A stretch of 36,915 bases of DNA from Dehalococcoidia bacterium (GCA_020853755.1 JADYYG010000047.1:1-36915), one strand, 5' to 3'. Shown: positions 7,236-15,835, counted from the first letter of the stretch. Notes: generated by a model from the sequence alone, not told the origin. Numbers and translations: made by a program.

Positions 7236-8376
7236 CCTCCTTCGCCGCCTGAACCGCCAACGCCAGAACCTCCCGGAGTGGTCGCACGCCGCGGCCTTTC
7301 TCATCATCGGATTGCTCTGCATCCCGCTTCTGGATGACACCTGGATCCGGATGCTGTTCCTCGTCACGCTCTACGCCACGCTGGGCATGGGCCTGAACGT
7401 CGTCGTCGGCCTCGCCGGGTTGCTCGACCTCGGCTACGTGGCCTTCTTCGCAACAGGGGCGTACGTCGTTGCTATCTGGGGGACGCCGATCTCGCCGGCC
7501 GTCACCGGCACGATGAACTACTGGGTGCTGTTACCCATGGCCGTCGGCATCGGCGCCTTCATCGGGCTCCTGCTTGGCCTGCCAGTCCTGCCATTGCGAG
7601 GCGACTACCTCGCGATCGTGACCCTCGGTTTCGGCGAAATCATCCGCATCCTCGCTCTGAACATGGACAACATCACCCGCGGGTCGAGCGGGCTGTTCGG
7701 CATCGCCAAGCCCGAATACGGATTCGGCAAAGTCGACCATATCGACGAGTTCTTCGTGATGGCGCTCATCGCCGCGATGCTGGTCTGGTTCGTGACCTCT
7801 CGCTTGCGCGACTCTCGCGTCGGCCGCGCATGGGAAGCTATCCGCGAGGACGAGGACGTCGCCGAGGGCATGGGCATCAACACCATCCGCTACAAGCTGA
7901 TGGCGTTCGCCACCGGCGCATCGATCGGCGCCCTCGGAGGGGCCATCTACGCTCCGTTCATCGACTTCGTCGCGCCGCAGTCCTTCGGGCTCATCGTCAG
8001 CATCAACGTGCTGGCACTCGTCATCATCGGCGGTATGGGCAACACCACCGGCGTCGTCGCGGGCTCGGCCATCCTCATCGGCATCCCCGAACTGCTGCAG
8101 TTCTCGGAAACAGGCGACGTCCTGGCGAAGCTCGGCTTCCTCCGCGATGGCGGCAACGTCTTGATCGATGCATTCAACGCGGTGACAACGCTCGACGTGA
8201 GCAAGCTGCCCCCGGCGAACGAGTGGGGCGAAAAGCTCGCGCTCTACCGGTTCATCGTCTTCGGCGCGCTGCTGGTGCTCGTTATGGTGCTTCGCCCATC
8301 GGGGCTGTTCCCCAGCCGCCGGCGTCAACTCGAGTTCCAGAACGAACCCGCCGAACCGCTCGTGGGAGCGGACTGA
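7228..8376 (+). CDS. livM: LivM-type ABC transporter permease
   Basis: The second permease of the importer, about 382 residues. It has the LivM pattern GMGLNVVVGLAGLLDLGYVAF early, LPLRGDYLAIVTLGFGEI in the middle and LALVIIGGMGNTTGVVAG near the ATPase contact. A charged loop around residues 300-330 (NEWGEKLALYRF) is typical of longer LivM proteins. GTG 7228 is preferred over GTG 7213, because GGTGGAG at 7212-7218 then has proper spacing. The gene overlaps livH by 8 nt and ends in an ATGA overlap with livG, so the operon is translationally coupled. Confidence 0.93.
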   Translation: MPDLLRRLNRQRQNLPEWSHAAAFLIIGLLCIPLLDDTWIRMLFLVTLYATLGMGLNVVVGLAGLLDLGYVAFFATGAYVVAIWGTPISPAVTGTMNYWVLLPMAVGIGAFIGLLLGLPVLPLRGDYLAIVTLGFGEIIRILALNMDNITRGSSGLFGIAKPEYGFGKVDHIDEFFVMALIAAMLVWFVTSRLRDSRVGRAWEAIREDEDVAEGMGINTIRYKLMAFATGASIGALGGAIYAPFIDFVAPQSFGLIVSINVLALVIIGGMGNTTGVVAGSAILIGIPELLQFSETGDVLAKLGFLRDGGNVLIDAFNAVTTLDVSKLPPANEWGEKLALYRFIVFGALLVLVMVLRPSGLFPSRRRQLEFQNEPAEPLVGAD

Positions 8377-9275
8377 TGGCCGCCGCTGAACTCGACGTCC
8401 GCGGGGTTGGCATGCAGTTCCAGGGCCTGAGCGCACTGACCGACGTCTCGCTCCGTGTGCCGCCCGGCGAGATCCACGGCCTCATCGGGCCGAACGGCGC
8501 CGGCAAGACCACGATGTTCAACTGCCTGACCGGCTTCTACCGGCCGACATCCGGCGAAGTGTGGCTCTCCGGCAGCCGGATCGACGGTCTGGCGCCACAC
8601 CAGATCTCCGGCGCAGGCGTCTCGCGCACGTTCCAGAACATCCGCCTGTTCGCCAACATGACGGCCATCGAAAACATCCTCGTGGCCAGCCACCGCCGGA
8701 TTGGCGGCCTCCCGGAGCACCACGTCCCGGCGAGGCCGTCGCGGCTGCCCCTCGTGCGCGCCGCTCAGCGTTTCCTCGGCGCAGCCCCCGGCGTCGCAAG
8801 CGGCGTGAAGGAAGTCGCTCTCGCAGTCACCCAACCGCCGCCAATCACGCACGCCGAACGCGACGGCATCGAACGGGCGCGAACGCTGCTTCGGAACGTT
8901 GGGCTGAGCGGTCAGGAGAACATGATCGCGCGCAACCTGCCCTACGGCGACCAGCGGCGGTTGGAAATCGCCCGTGCGTTGGCCACGGGCCCCCGGCTCC
9001 TTCTCCTCGATGAGCCGACGGCCGGGATGAACCCGCAGGAGAGCGCGGCGATGATTTCGCTCATCCGGCGCATCCGGGATGAGTTCGACACGACCGTCGT
9101 CCTCATCGAACACCAGATGCGCGTCGTCATGGGCGTCTGCGAACGCATCACCGTCCTCGACTATGGACGCCGCATCGCCGACGGCACCCCGGCCGAGGTC
9201 CAGCGCAACGACCGCGTCATCGAGGCCTACCTGGGGACTCGCGCCCTCAAGGATGGTGGCCATGCCGCTCCTTGA
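8376..9275 (+). CDS. livG: LivG-type ABC transporter ATP-binding protein
   Basis: A cytosolic ATPase of 299 residues. Walker A is GPNGAGKTT, the signature-like segment is LPYGDQRRLEIARAL, Walker B is LLLLDEPTAGMNP, and the switch histidine is in VVLIEHQM. The insert between Walker A and the signature (about residues 100-165) is longer than in E. coli LivG and rich in Arg and Pro. The frame is open upstream, but the start ATG 8376 fits an ATGA overlap with livM and the family N-terminus. Confidence 0.93.
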   Translation: MAAAELDVRGVGMQFQGLSALTDVSLRVPPGEIHGLIGPNGAGKTTMFNCLTGFYRPTSGEVWLSGSRIDGLAPHQISGAGVSRTFQNIRLFANMTAIENILVASHRRIGGLPEHHVPARPSRLPLVRAAQRFLGAAPGVASGVKEVALAVTQPPPITHAERDGIERARTLLRNVGLSGQENMIARNLPYGDQRRLEIARALATGPRLLLLDEPTAGMNPQESAAMISLIRRIRDEFDTTVVLIEHQMRVVMGVCERITVLDYGRRIADGTPAEVQRNDRVIEAYLGTRALKDGGHAAP

Positions 9276-9969
9276 AATCTCGGGGCTTGTTGCGGGCTAC
9301 GGCGCCATCACCGCGGTCAAAGGCATCGACCTCACCGTCAACGAAGGCGAAATCGTCACGCTGATCGGTTCGAACGGCGCTGGCAAGTCCACCACGCTCC
9401 GCGCGATTTCGGGCATCATCCGCGCCCGCAGCGGGCAGGTCACCTTCAAGAACTCGCGCATCGAACGGCTCGAACCGCACAAGATTGTGAGCCTCGGGCT
9501 CTCCCACGTCCCCGAGGGGCGGGGCATCTTCCACCGGATGAGCGTCCTCGACAACCTTCTTCTCGGGGCCTACCAGCGACGAGACAACCTCGACGCCGAT
9601 GTTGAGCGCGTCTACACCCTCTTCCCGCGCTTGAAAGAGCGGCTCTCCCAGCCGGGCGGCACGCTGTCCGGCGGCGAACAGCAAATGCTCGCAATGGGCA
9701 GAGCACTCATGGCCCGCCCCAAGCTGCTCCTCCTCGATGAGCCGTCGATGGGCCTCTCGCCGCTCCTCGTCGAAACCATCTTCAAAACGATCGGTGAAAT
9801 CCGCGACCAGGGGGCCACGGTCCTCCTCGTCGAACAGAACGCGGCCATGGCCCTGGAAATCGCCGACCGCGCATACGTCATCGAGTCGGGGACGATCTCG
9901 CTGCAGGGCACCGGCGCCGAGCTGGCCGTAAACGACCGCGTGCGCAGGGCCTACCTCGGCGAAGAATGA
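9262..9969 (+). CDS. livF: LivF-type ABC transporter ATP-binding protein
   Basis: The second ATPase of the importer, 235 residues, a normal LivF length. Walker A is GSNGAGKST, the signature is LSGGEQQMLAMGRAL, Walker B is LLLLDEPSMGLSP, and the LivF-type Q-loop region is LSHVPEGRGIF. ATG 9262 is chosen because AAGGATGG lies 8 nt upstream and MPLLEISGLVAGYG is the family N-terminus. ATG 9253 is also in frame. It overlaps livG by 14 nt and the following hydrolase gene by ATGA. Confidence 0.93.
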   Translation: MPLLEISGLVAGYGAITAVKGIDLTVNEGEIVTLIGSNGAGKSTTLRAISGIIRARSGQVTFKNSRIERLEPHKIVSLGLSHVPEGRGIFHRMSVLDNLLLGAYQRRDNLDADVERVYTLFPRLKERLSQPGGTLSGGEQQMLAMGRALMARPKLLLLDEPSMGLSPLLVETIFKTIGEIRDQGATVLLVEQNAAMALEIADRAYVIESGTISLQGTGAELAVNDRVRRAYLGEE

Positions 9970-10796
9970 CCGCCACCCGGTTCCTCGACCTTCGCGCGGG
10001 CCGGTTCCGCACGCTGACGTGGGGCGAAGGTGATGAAACCGTCCTCTTCCTCCACGGGCTCACCGGCATCGCCGAGGTGTGGCTGCCAACCGTCCGGCTG
10101 CTCTCTCCGGGACGGCGGTACGTCGCGCTCGACCAGCGCGGACATGGCCAGTCTCCGGCGGATCCGGGCCTCGACTACTCCGCAGGCGCCTTCGTCCACG
10201 ACGCGGTCGAGGCTATCGAGCAGCTCGGCGCGCCTCTCCATCTCGTTGGCCACTCGATGGGTGCGCGAGTAGCGTTGCTGGCAGCTGCGCGCCATCCCCA
10301 ACTGCTGCTCAGCACAGCAATCATCGACATTGGCCCGGAGGCTTCCGGCGCGAACATCCGCGCCACCATCGCGGGGCTGGACCGCCGGCCGGAGTGGTTC
10401 GAAAGCCGCGAGGAAGCCCTCGCCTTCGCGTTCCGGAAACGGACGCCCACGGGAGACGACGAGGCCGTCTTCCTCGCCCGGCTGGCCCAGGCCGGCGATG
10501 GCAGGCTCCACTGGCGCTCACCGGCCGCGGTGCTCGCCGAATGTGTCAGCCGGCAGCGCTCTCGAAGCTACTGGCAGGATTGGCGCCGGATTCGCGGCCG
10601 CGCGATGTTGGTTCACGGCGGCTCGTCGACCGAGGTGAGCACCGCCATCGCCGACCGCATGCATCAAGAGAACTCAGCAGTTCGGTTCGAACGTCTGGAT
10701 GGCGTCGGGCACAATATCCCCCTTATCGCACCCGGCGCCCTGGCCGGGCTTCTCGAGGACTTCTGGGGAGTGAGCACCAGGATAGGAACGCAATGA
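9966..10796 (+). CDS. Alpha/beta hydrolase
   Basis: A soluble 276-residue alpha/beta-fold hydrolase. The oxyanion-hole motif is LFLHGLTG (around residue 30), the nucleophile elbow is GHSMGA with Ser97, and the catalytic His249 is in GVGHNIPL. The acid residue is probably in the segment before DGVGHN and is not assigned. No signal peptide is seen. It starts within the livF stop codon (ATGA) and itself ends in an ATGA overlap with the sortase gene, so it is the sixth gene of the same operon. Substrate unknown. Esterase, amidase or lactonase activity is possible. Confidence 0.85.
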   Translation: MTATRFLDLRAGRFRTLTWGEGDETVLFLHGLTGIAEVWLPTVRLLSPGRRYVALDQRGHGQSPADPGLDYSAGAFVHDAVEAIEQLGAPLHLVGHSMGARVALLAAARHPQLLLSTAIIDIGPEASGANIRATIAGLDRRPEWFESREEALAFAFRKRTPTGDDEAVFLARLAQAGDGRLHWRSPAAVLAECVSRQRSRSYWQDWRRIRGRAMLVHGGSSTEVSTAIADRMHQENSAVRFERLDGVGHNIPLIAPGALAGLLEDFWGVSTRIGTQ

Positions 10797-11467
10797 AAAC
10801 GAGAATCAGCGTGCTCGCCATGGCCGCAGTTGGCGTCCTCTGCCTTGCGGCTTCGCTTGCCGCAGCCGCCGAGCCCGCACCGAACCTGAAGTATCGGGCC
10901 GTCGCGCCCCAGGTGTCGGCTGGCGAAGTCCCAGTCCCGACAGTAACTCTGGCGGCGAAGCCCACGCCCTATGCCGGGCCAGTCGCTTCGCTCTATCTCG
11001 AGAGCGCGGGCCTCGGGAGCCAGTGGCCGGTGGAAGTGCGCGACACCGTTTCGGTGAACGGTCGCGAGACGTTTGCGGACCCCAGCGGGCCGGAATGGAT
11101 CGCCTGGTATGAGCGCTTCGGGCACCCGGGCTACGGCGGGAACAACAGCATCTTCGCTGCCCACATCAACTACATTCACTTCGGCAACGGCCCGTTCGCG
11201 AACCTCACGAGTGCCGTCCCCGGTGACGCTCTTTACGTGACAATGGCCGACGGGACCGCCTATGCCTACACGGTTCACTCCGTGGAACTGGTTTCGCTCG
11301 ACACCCTGCAGTCCGGCGCGATGGACAGCTACGTGTTCCCTGCTCTGGATGCGCACACCGAGCGCATCACGCTCATCAGCTGCGGAGGCGACTTTGTTCC
11401 GCGTCCGGGCGGCGGCGGCGATTACACGAGCCGCGTCATCCTCGTAGCCGAGCGGTACGTGCCCTGA
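10793..11467 (+). CDS. Sortase, class F/E-like, secreted
   Basis: A 224-residue exported sortase-family cysteine transpeptidase. The N-terminus is a signal peptide or anchor (MKTRISVLAM, a hydrophobic core, then an Ala-rich end near residue 26). The catalytic triad is visible: His124 in FAAHINY, Cys197 in TLISCGGDF, and Arg214 in YTSRVILVAERY. The segment GPFANLTSAVPGDALYV is the usual beta-strand following the His loop. Its start codon overlaps the hydrolase stop (ATGA), with TAGGAA upstream. No LPxTG-like sorting signal occurs in the proteins of this window, so substrates are elsewhere. It could also be a non-attaching sortase homologue. Confidence 0.85.
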   Translation: MKTRISVLAMAAVGVLCLAASLAAAAEPAPNLKYRAVAPQVSAGEVPVPTVTLAAKPTPYAGPVASLYLESAGLGSQWPVEVRDTVSVNGRETFADPSGPEWIAWYERFGHPGYGGNNSIFAAHINYIHFGNGPFANLTSAVPGDALYVTMADGTAYAYTVHSVELVSLDTLQSGAMDSYVFPALDAHTERITLISCGGDFVPRPGGGGDYTSRVILVAERYVP

Positions 11468-11474
11468 GTTTGTC

Positions 11475-11503
11475 TTGCCTGAGACGCTGGCGGAAGCTAG
11501 TCT
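11475..11503 (+). promoter_or_regulatory. Promoter of tRNA-Asp
   Basis: TTGCCT (11475-11480) and TAGTCT (11498-11503) are separated by 17 nt. The -10 box ends 9 nt before the mature tRNA 5' end. Confidence 0.65.
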
Positions 11504-11512
11504 TTAGTTTCT

Positions 11513-11589
11513 GGCCCCGTGGTGTAGCGGCCTAACATGCCACCCTGTCAAGGTGGAGATCGGCGGTTCGAATCCGCTCGGGGTCGCCA
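11513..11589 (+). tRNA. tRNA-Asp (anticodon GTC)
   Basis: A full cloverleaf can be folded. The acceptor GGCCCCG pairs with CGGGGTC (one G-T pair), and the anticodon loop CTGTCAA carries GTC. The T-arm loop is TTCGAAT, the discriminator is G, and the CCA end is encoded in the DNA at 11587-11589. Confidence 0.96.
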
Positions 11590-11604
11590 GACTTGTTGCC
11601 CATC

Positions 11605-11631
11605 GAAAGCCCGCCGCGAAGGCGGGTTTCG
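11605..11631 (+). terminator. Terminator after tRNA-Asp
   Basis: GAAAG-CCCGCC pairs with GGCGGG-TTTC around the loop GCGAA, with one bulged G, and a T-rich tail follows (TTTCGTGTTT). Confidence 0.65.
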
Positions 11632-11655
11632 TGTTTCCGGGGACGCCCCTCGCCC

Positions 11656-11677
11656 GTTAACCACCGGTTAAACCGCT
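11656..11677 (+). promoter_or_regulatory. Pho-box-like tandem direct repeat upstream of pstC
   Basis: Two adjacent 11-bp units, GTTAACCACCG and GTTAAACCGCT, begin 82 nt before the pstC start. PhoP/PhoB-type regulators bind direct repeats with an 11-bp period. The core GTTAA resembles the GTTCA of actinobacterial and the TTAACA of Bacillus Pho boxes. A weak -10 (TACCTT, 11683-11688) follows. The first unit also forms a palindrome with the second (GTTAACC/GGTTAA). Confidence 0.55.
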
Positions 11678-11737
11678 CGTCCTACCTTCGCGAATGCGAG
11701 TTCCTCGCTGAATCGCAACCGAGGTGGGCGAAAGCCA

Positions 11738-12712
11738 ATGGTTCGAACGCGGAACAAGCCCGCCGGGCGCGGCTCGATCAGCCTCTACAACCGCCTGAAG
11801 CCCGGCGATTGGACGTTCAACGCACTCACTGCCACCGCCGGGTTGCTGGTCGTCCTCACCATCGCTGGATTGTTCTACGAGCTCACCGGAGAAGCCTGGG
11901 AGTCCATCCGCGCGAACGGCATCGAGTTCCTCTGGACCACCGACTGGAACCCGTCTGCGCGCACCTTCGGCGTGGGCGCCTTCATCATCGGCACCATGGT
12001 CACGTCGATGTTCGCGCTCGTCTTCGCGACCGTGATCGCGGTCCTCGTGGCGCTGTTCCTCGTCGAAATCGCCCCAGGTTATGTTGCGAGGCCCGTCTCC
12101 TACCTGGTCGAACTGCTGGCGGCCATCCCCTCCGTCGTCTACGGCCTCTGGGGCATCTTCGTGATGGGCGTGTTCATCCGTGACCACCTCGGCCCGACGC
12201 TGGTGACCTACTTCGGCTGGGCGCCCTTCATGGACGGGACACCGCTGATCACGGGACTCTTCTCGGCCTGCATCATCCTCACCATCATGATCCTGCCCAC
12301 GGTGATGGCCGTCTCCCGCGACGTCATCGCCGCCGTGCCGCGAAGCCAGCGTGAGGGCGCCCTCGCCCTCGGCGCCACGCGCTGGGAAATGATCACGATG
12401 ACGGTGCTGCCGTATGCCCGCTCCGGCATCCTCGGCGCATCAATCCTCGGGCTCGCCCGGGCCGTCGGCGAAACCCTCGCGGTGACGCTCGTCATCGGCA
12501 ACAGCGTGAAAATCCCCGAGAACATCTTCTCGCCGGCCTACACCATGGCCAGCGTCATCGCAAACCAGTTCCCCGAGGCCACAGCGGTCCACCGCGCGGC
12601 CCTGTTCGAAGTCGCACTCGTCCTGCTGATGATCACCTTCGTGATTAACGTGATCGCCCGGCTGCTGGTCTGGAAGGTGACCGGCGGGCGGCGCGTGGTG
12701 GTGCAGGAGTGA
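11738..12712 (+). CDS. pstC: Phosphate ABC transporter permease PstC
   Basis: An inner-membrane permease of 324 residues with about six hydrophobic helices. PstC-type features are VELLAAIPSVVYGLWGIF, the EAA-like loop GALALGATRWEMITMTVLP that docks on PstB, and GLARAVGETLAVTLVIGN. It starts at ATG 11738, with GAGGTGGG about 9 nt upstream. It is the first gene of pstCAB and overlaps pstA by 4 nt. No pstS lies upstream; the tRNA-Asp gene is there instead. Confidence 0.95.
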   Translation: MVRTRNKPAGRGSISLYNRLKPGDWTFNALTATAGLLVVLTIAGLFYELTGEAWESIRANGIEFLWTTDWNPSARTFGVGAFIIGTMVTSMFALVFATVIAVLVALFLVEIAPGYVARPVSYLVELLAAIPSVVYGLWGIFVMGVFIRDHLGPTLVTYFGWAPFMDGTPLITGLFSACIILTIMILPTVMAVSRDVIAAVPRSQREGALALGATRWEMITMTVLPYARSGILGASILGLARAVGETLAVTLVIGNSVKIPENIFSPAYTMASVIANQFPEATAVHRAALFEVALVLLMITFVINVIARLLVWKVTGGRRVVVQE

Positions 12713-13593
12713 GCGCCATCCCGCGGTCGCCTGTGTTGACGCGCACTGAGGGCCTCTACCGGCGGCGCAAGCTCCTCGACCAGGCGATGACCGCAGCCAT
12801 GATTGGTGCTGCCCTGCTCGCGGTTATCCCCCTCTTCCTTATCCTCTTCTACCTGTTGCGCGAAGGCATCCCGGGCCTGAGCTGGGAACTCCTGACGCAA
12901 GAGCCGACTCGCCCCGGGCGCGAAGGCGGCGGCGTGTTCAACTCCATCGTCGGCAGCGTCATCATGGTCGGCGCGGCGCTGGCCATCGGCGTGCCGGTGG
13001 CAATTGGCTGCGGCATCTTCCTGTCGGAGTTCGGCCAGAACAAGGCCGGCGGATTCATCCGCTTCATCATCGAAGTGATGGCGGGCATCCCATCCATCAC
13101 CGTCGGGTTGTTCGTCTACAGCCTCGTCGTGGTTCGCCAGGGCCGGTTTTCGGGCATCGCCGGGAGCATCGCCCTTGCCATCATCCTCGTCCCCATCGTC
13201 GCGCGGATTACCGAGGAGATGATGCTCCTTGTGCCGCGCTCTATCCGCGAAGCGAGCTACGCCCTCGGGGCCCCGCGCTGGCGAACCGTGCTTCGCATCG
13301 TTTTCCCGACGGCGCTGCCGGGCATCATCACCGGCATCATGCTCGCGCTCTCGCGCATCTGCGGCGAAGCCGCGCCTCTGTTGTTCACCGCGTTGGGCAA
13401 CCAGTTCACCACCGCCGATATCACGGCGCCGATGGACTCGCTCCCGCGGCGCATCTACGTCTACGCAACCGGCCCGTACGACTACTGGCACGAACAGGCC
13501 TGGGCGATGAGCCTCATCCTCGTCTCCGTCATCCTCGTCGTCAGCCTCGTGATCCGGACACTGTTCGGCGCGCGCGTCGTCGTGCGGCAATAG
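12709..13593 (+). CDS. pstA: Phosphate ABC transporter permease PstA
   Basis: The second phosphate permease, 294 residues. PstA-type features are [20 protein letters not shown], the ATPase-docking loop [20 protein letters not shown], and [19 protein letters not shown]. It starts with GTG 12709 inside the pstC stop (GTGA overlap) and is followed 10 nt later by pstB. The N-terminal 25 residues are polar and basic (RRRKLLDQ), as expected on the cytosolic side. Confidence 0.95.
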   Translation: MSAIPRSPVLTRTEGLYRRRKLLDQAMTAAMIGAALLAVIPLFLILFYLLREGIPGLSWELLTQEPTRPGREGGGVFNSIVGSVIMVGAALAIGVPVAIGCGIFLSEFGQNKAGGFIRFIIEVMAGIPSITVGLFVYSLVVVRQGRFSGIAGSIALAIILVPIVARITEEMMLLVPRSIREASYALGAPRWRTVLRIVFPTALPGIITGIMLALSRICGEAAPLLFTALGNQFTTADITAPMDSLPRRIYVYATGPYDYWHEQAWAMSLILVSVILVVSLVIRTLFGARVVVRQ

Positions 13594-13603
13594 GAGCTTT
13601 CGA

Positions 13604-14473
13604 ATGGCCACTGTCACTACCGAAAAAGAACCCCCGGCAACCGAACGCAGCCCGCAGCCTCAGCCATCCGGTGGCAGCGATGGCGGCCCGGGAGCCGAGT
13701 CGCCAATCGCCATCAGCGCCCAGCACGTCTCGGCCTACTACGGCGCTCGCCGGGCCGTCACCGATATCTCGATGGAGATCCGCCGCAACTCGGTAACGGC
13801 GCTGATTGGCCCCTCAGGCTGCGGCAAGAGCACCTACATCCGGACCTTCAACCGGATGCATGAATTCGCCCCGGGTGCTCGCGTCGAAGGCACCATCCTC
13901 CTCGAAGGCGACAACATCTACGCGCCCGGCGTCGATCCGACCCGCGTCCGCCAGCGCATCGGGATGGTGTTCCAGAAGCCGAACCCCTTCCCAACGATGT
14001 CCATCGCCGAAAACGTGGCGGCAGGCCTGCGCTTCATCGGTGTCAGGTCCCGCTCCGAAATCAGCGACCGGGTCGAGCATTCGCTCAAACTTGCCGCGCT
14101 GTGGGACGAAGTGAAGGACGACCTGAAGAAGCCGGGGATGGCCCTTTCTGGCGGCCAGCAACAGCGGCTCTGCATTGCCCGGACGATTGCGGTTGAACCC
14201 GAGGTCGTGCTCATGGACGAACCATGTTCAGCCCTCGACCCGATCGCCACGCTGAAAGTCGAAGACCTCATGCGGTCGCTCGCAGAGAGCTTCACGATCG
14301 TCATCGTGACGCACAACATGCAGCAGGCCGCACGCGTCTCCGACTACACCGCGTTCATGCTCACGGACGAAAAGGTGACCGGTCAGCTCGTCGAGTACGG
14401 CCCAACCCAGCAACTCTTCACGACGCCGAAAGACAAGCGAACAGAGGACTACATCAGCGGGCGGTTCGGTTAG
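13604..14473 (+). CDS. pstB: Phosphate ABC transporter ATPase PstB
   Basis: The energising ATPase of the Pst importer, 289 residues. Walker A is GPSGCGKST, the PstB-type Q-loop [17 protein letters not shown] is followed by the signature [16 protein letters not shown], and Walker B is [12 protein letters not shown]. The first ~35 residues are an added low-complexity Pro/Ser/Glu-rich stretch before [11 protein letters not shown], so the protein is longer than the usual ~255 residues. ATG 13604 is preceded by AGGAG in the pstA stop region. No phoU follows. The next gene is convergent, 21 nt away. Confidence 0.95.
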   Translation: MATVTTEKEPPATERSPQPQPSGGSDGGPGAESPIAISAQHVSAYYGARRAVTDISMEIRRNSVTALIGPSGCGKSTYIRTFNRMHEFAPGARVEGTILLEGDNIYAPGVDPTRVRQRIGMVFQKPNPFPTMSIAENVAAGLRFIGVRSRSEISDRVEHSLKLAALWDEVKDDLKKPGMALSGGQQQRLCIARTIAVEPEVVLMDEPCSALDPIATLKVEDLMRSLAESFTIVIVTHNMQQAARVSDYTAFMLTDEKVTGQLVEYGPTQQLFTTPKDKRTEDYISGRFG

Positions 14474-14494
14474 CGGCCATCCCCCTGGATAGCC

Positions 14495-15238
14495 TCACCT
14501 GAAAACCGGAAGGCTGCGCGCCAGTTCCACAAGTTGCTTCGTACGCGCCCGAGCCCGCGGAGCCAGGGCATCGAACGCACCCCAGAAGCCTGGGCCGTGG
14601 TTCCTGTGCTCCAGGTGCACCAGTTCGTGGATGATGACGAACTCCGCCGATTCCGGCGGGAGCATGGCCAGCCGCCAACTGAGGCGAATCGTCCCGTCGG
14701 TCGCGCAGCTTCCCAGCTGTGAATACTGCGTACGAATGAGGACACGCGATGGCCGCAGTCCCGTCTCCTGGGCGAGCCTGTCCACCGCCGGGGGGAGCAG
14801 TCTCGTGGCCTCGGCCCGGTACCACGCAGAAATCACGCGCTTGATAGCCGTGTGGCGGGCTACCAGGCCCTCCACCGGCGGCAGCGTGACTTCCAGCACA
14901 TCACCCGTGCGCTGCGCTTTCGGCCGCGTTCCTGGTCCGGCTGAGAGGTACCTGAGCGTGAGTTCCCCGCCGCAGTACGGCAGTTCCTGGCCGTCCACCG
15001 GCGCCGCGGCGAGGAAGCCTATCCTCATTCGCCGTCGCACCCACGATGTGTTTGCAGCGAACGACTGGATAGCCAGGCTAGCCAGGCGCTCGGGGTTTGG
15101 AACCGTGGCGACTCCCTCGCGAACAGCAAGGGACGGCCCGCGTTCTCCGAGTTCCCGGGGTTCGATGCCGATCGGGACAATCTGGCCGGTGGCCCGGAAG
15201 TGCAGAAAGCCAGCGAGAACTGGCTTTCCGGCGGTCAT
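14495..15238 (-). CDS. YgjP/DUF45-type metal-dependent peptidase-like protein
   Basis: A 247-residue protein whose last third is a YgjP-like metallopeptidase domain. The zinc motif is HELVHLEHRNHGPGFW, with His204, Glu205, His208 and a later His214. It is preceded by SQLGSCATDGTIRLSWRL, which matches the family pattern SRWGSCxxxxxLxLNWRL. Family members are zinc-dependent hydrolases related to the M48/WSS1-like fold with poorly known substrates. The N-terminal ~100 residues are a divergent beta-rich segment. Its ATG overlaps the TGA of the 63-codon gene upstream, so the genes are coupled. No signal peptide is seen. Confidence 0.85.
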   Translation of the reverse strand: MTAGKPVLAGFLHFRATGQIVPIGIEPRELGERGPSLAVREGVATVPNPERLASLAIQSFAANTSWVRRRMRIGFLAAAPVDGQELPYCGGELTLRYLSAGPGTRPKAQRTGDVLEVTLPPVEGLVARHTAIKRVISAWYRAEATRLLPPAVDRLAQETGLRPSRVLIRTQYSQLGSCATDGTIRLSWRLAMLPPESAEFVIIHELVHLEHRNHGPGFWGAFDALAPRARARTKQLVELARSLPVFR

Positions 15239-15426
15239 CGTCCGAAGAGTTTCGTTATTTTTGAGGCGGCATCGCCAAGCGGTGAGTCATCCCCAAGGAG
15301 CTCCGCAACCTTGTCCGGGTTCTCCTTCAGGAAGCCCAGCATGGCATCCACGGCCTTGGTCGCCGTGTCCGGGTCGATCCCGGCGCGTTCCGCCACCATC
15401 TTCGCAATCTGATCCTGGATAGCCAT
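15235..15426 (-). CDS. Small helical protein of unknown function (63 aa)
   Basis: A short protein beginning MAIQDQIAKMVAERAGID and continuing through two amphipathic helices (TATKAVDAMLGFL, NPDKVAELLGDD) to a basic end (SKITKLFGR). No signal peptide, membrane segment or metal motif is visible. I do not recognise the family. It lies 4 nt after the DUF4332 stop and overlaps the metallopeptidase start by 4 nt (ATGA), so it is a genuine operon member rather than a chance frame. It may be an adaptor of one of its two neighbours, which is inference only. Confidence 0.75.
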   Translation of the reverse strand: MAIQDQIAKMVAERAGIDPDTATKAVDAMLGFLKENPDKVAELLGDDSPLGDAASKITKLFGR

Positions 15427-15430
15427 ACGC

Positions 15431-15835
15431 CTAGTGGGAGACCATCGCAGGGAGGGTCTTGGCCTCGGCCACCCACTTCTCGACTTCGGCCTCGGTGGGG
15501 GTGCGGCGCACGAGCTTCTTGGCGGCGTTGACCTCTTCCATTTTCGCGTGGAGGTTGTCCGCGCGCCGCGTCGCCAGTTCCTTCACAGTGTCTACACCGG
15601 CCGCCTCGAGCAGGTCGGAGTACTCCGAGCCGACGCCCTTGATGCGCATGAGGTCGGCGCGGTTCACCCACTCCAGCACGCGCTGAGGGGTCAGGCCGAG
15701 TTGTTCTGCAAGGTTCTTCCGCCCGGTCGCGGAGCCGGCGGTTTCGAGCAGCTTTTCGATGGTTGCCACGCCCGCACCCTCAAGCGCAGCCGCGTACTTC
15801 TCGCCGATGCCTTCGATTTCGATGATTTTCGTCAT
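15431..15835 (-). CDS. DUF4332 helix-hairpin-helix protein
   Basis: A 134-residue protein with two tandem helix-hairpin-helix units. The first is IEGIGEKYAAALEGAGVATIEKLL and the second IKGVGSEYSDLLEAAGVDTVKEL, both with the GxG turn typical of DNA- or protein-binding HhH. This is the DUF4332 pattern. The frame is open further upstream, but ATG 15835 has an excellent RBS (AAGGAGGCC, read on the minus strand at 15842-15850) and the family N-terminus MTKIIEIEGIG. It is the first gene of a tight three-gene operon with the 63-aa protein and the YgjP-like protein. Biochemical role unknown. Confidence 0.85.
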   Translation of the reverse strand: MTKIIEIEGIGEKYAAALEGAGVATIEKLLETAGSATGRKNLAEQLGLTPQRVLEWVNRADLMRIKGVGSEYSDLLEAAGVDTVKELATRRADNLHAKMEEVNAAKKLVRRTPTEAEVEKWVAEAKTLPAMVSH

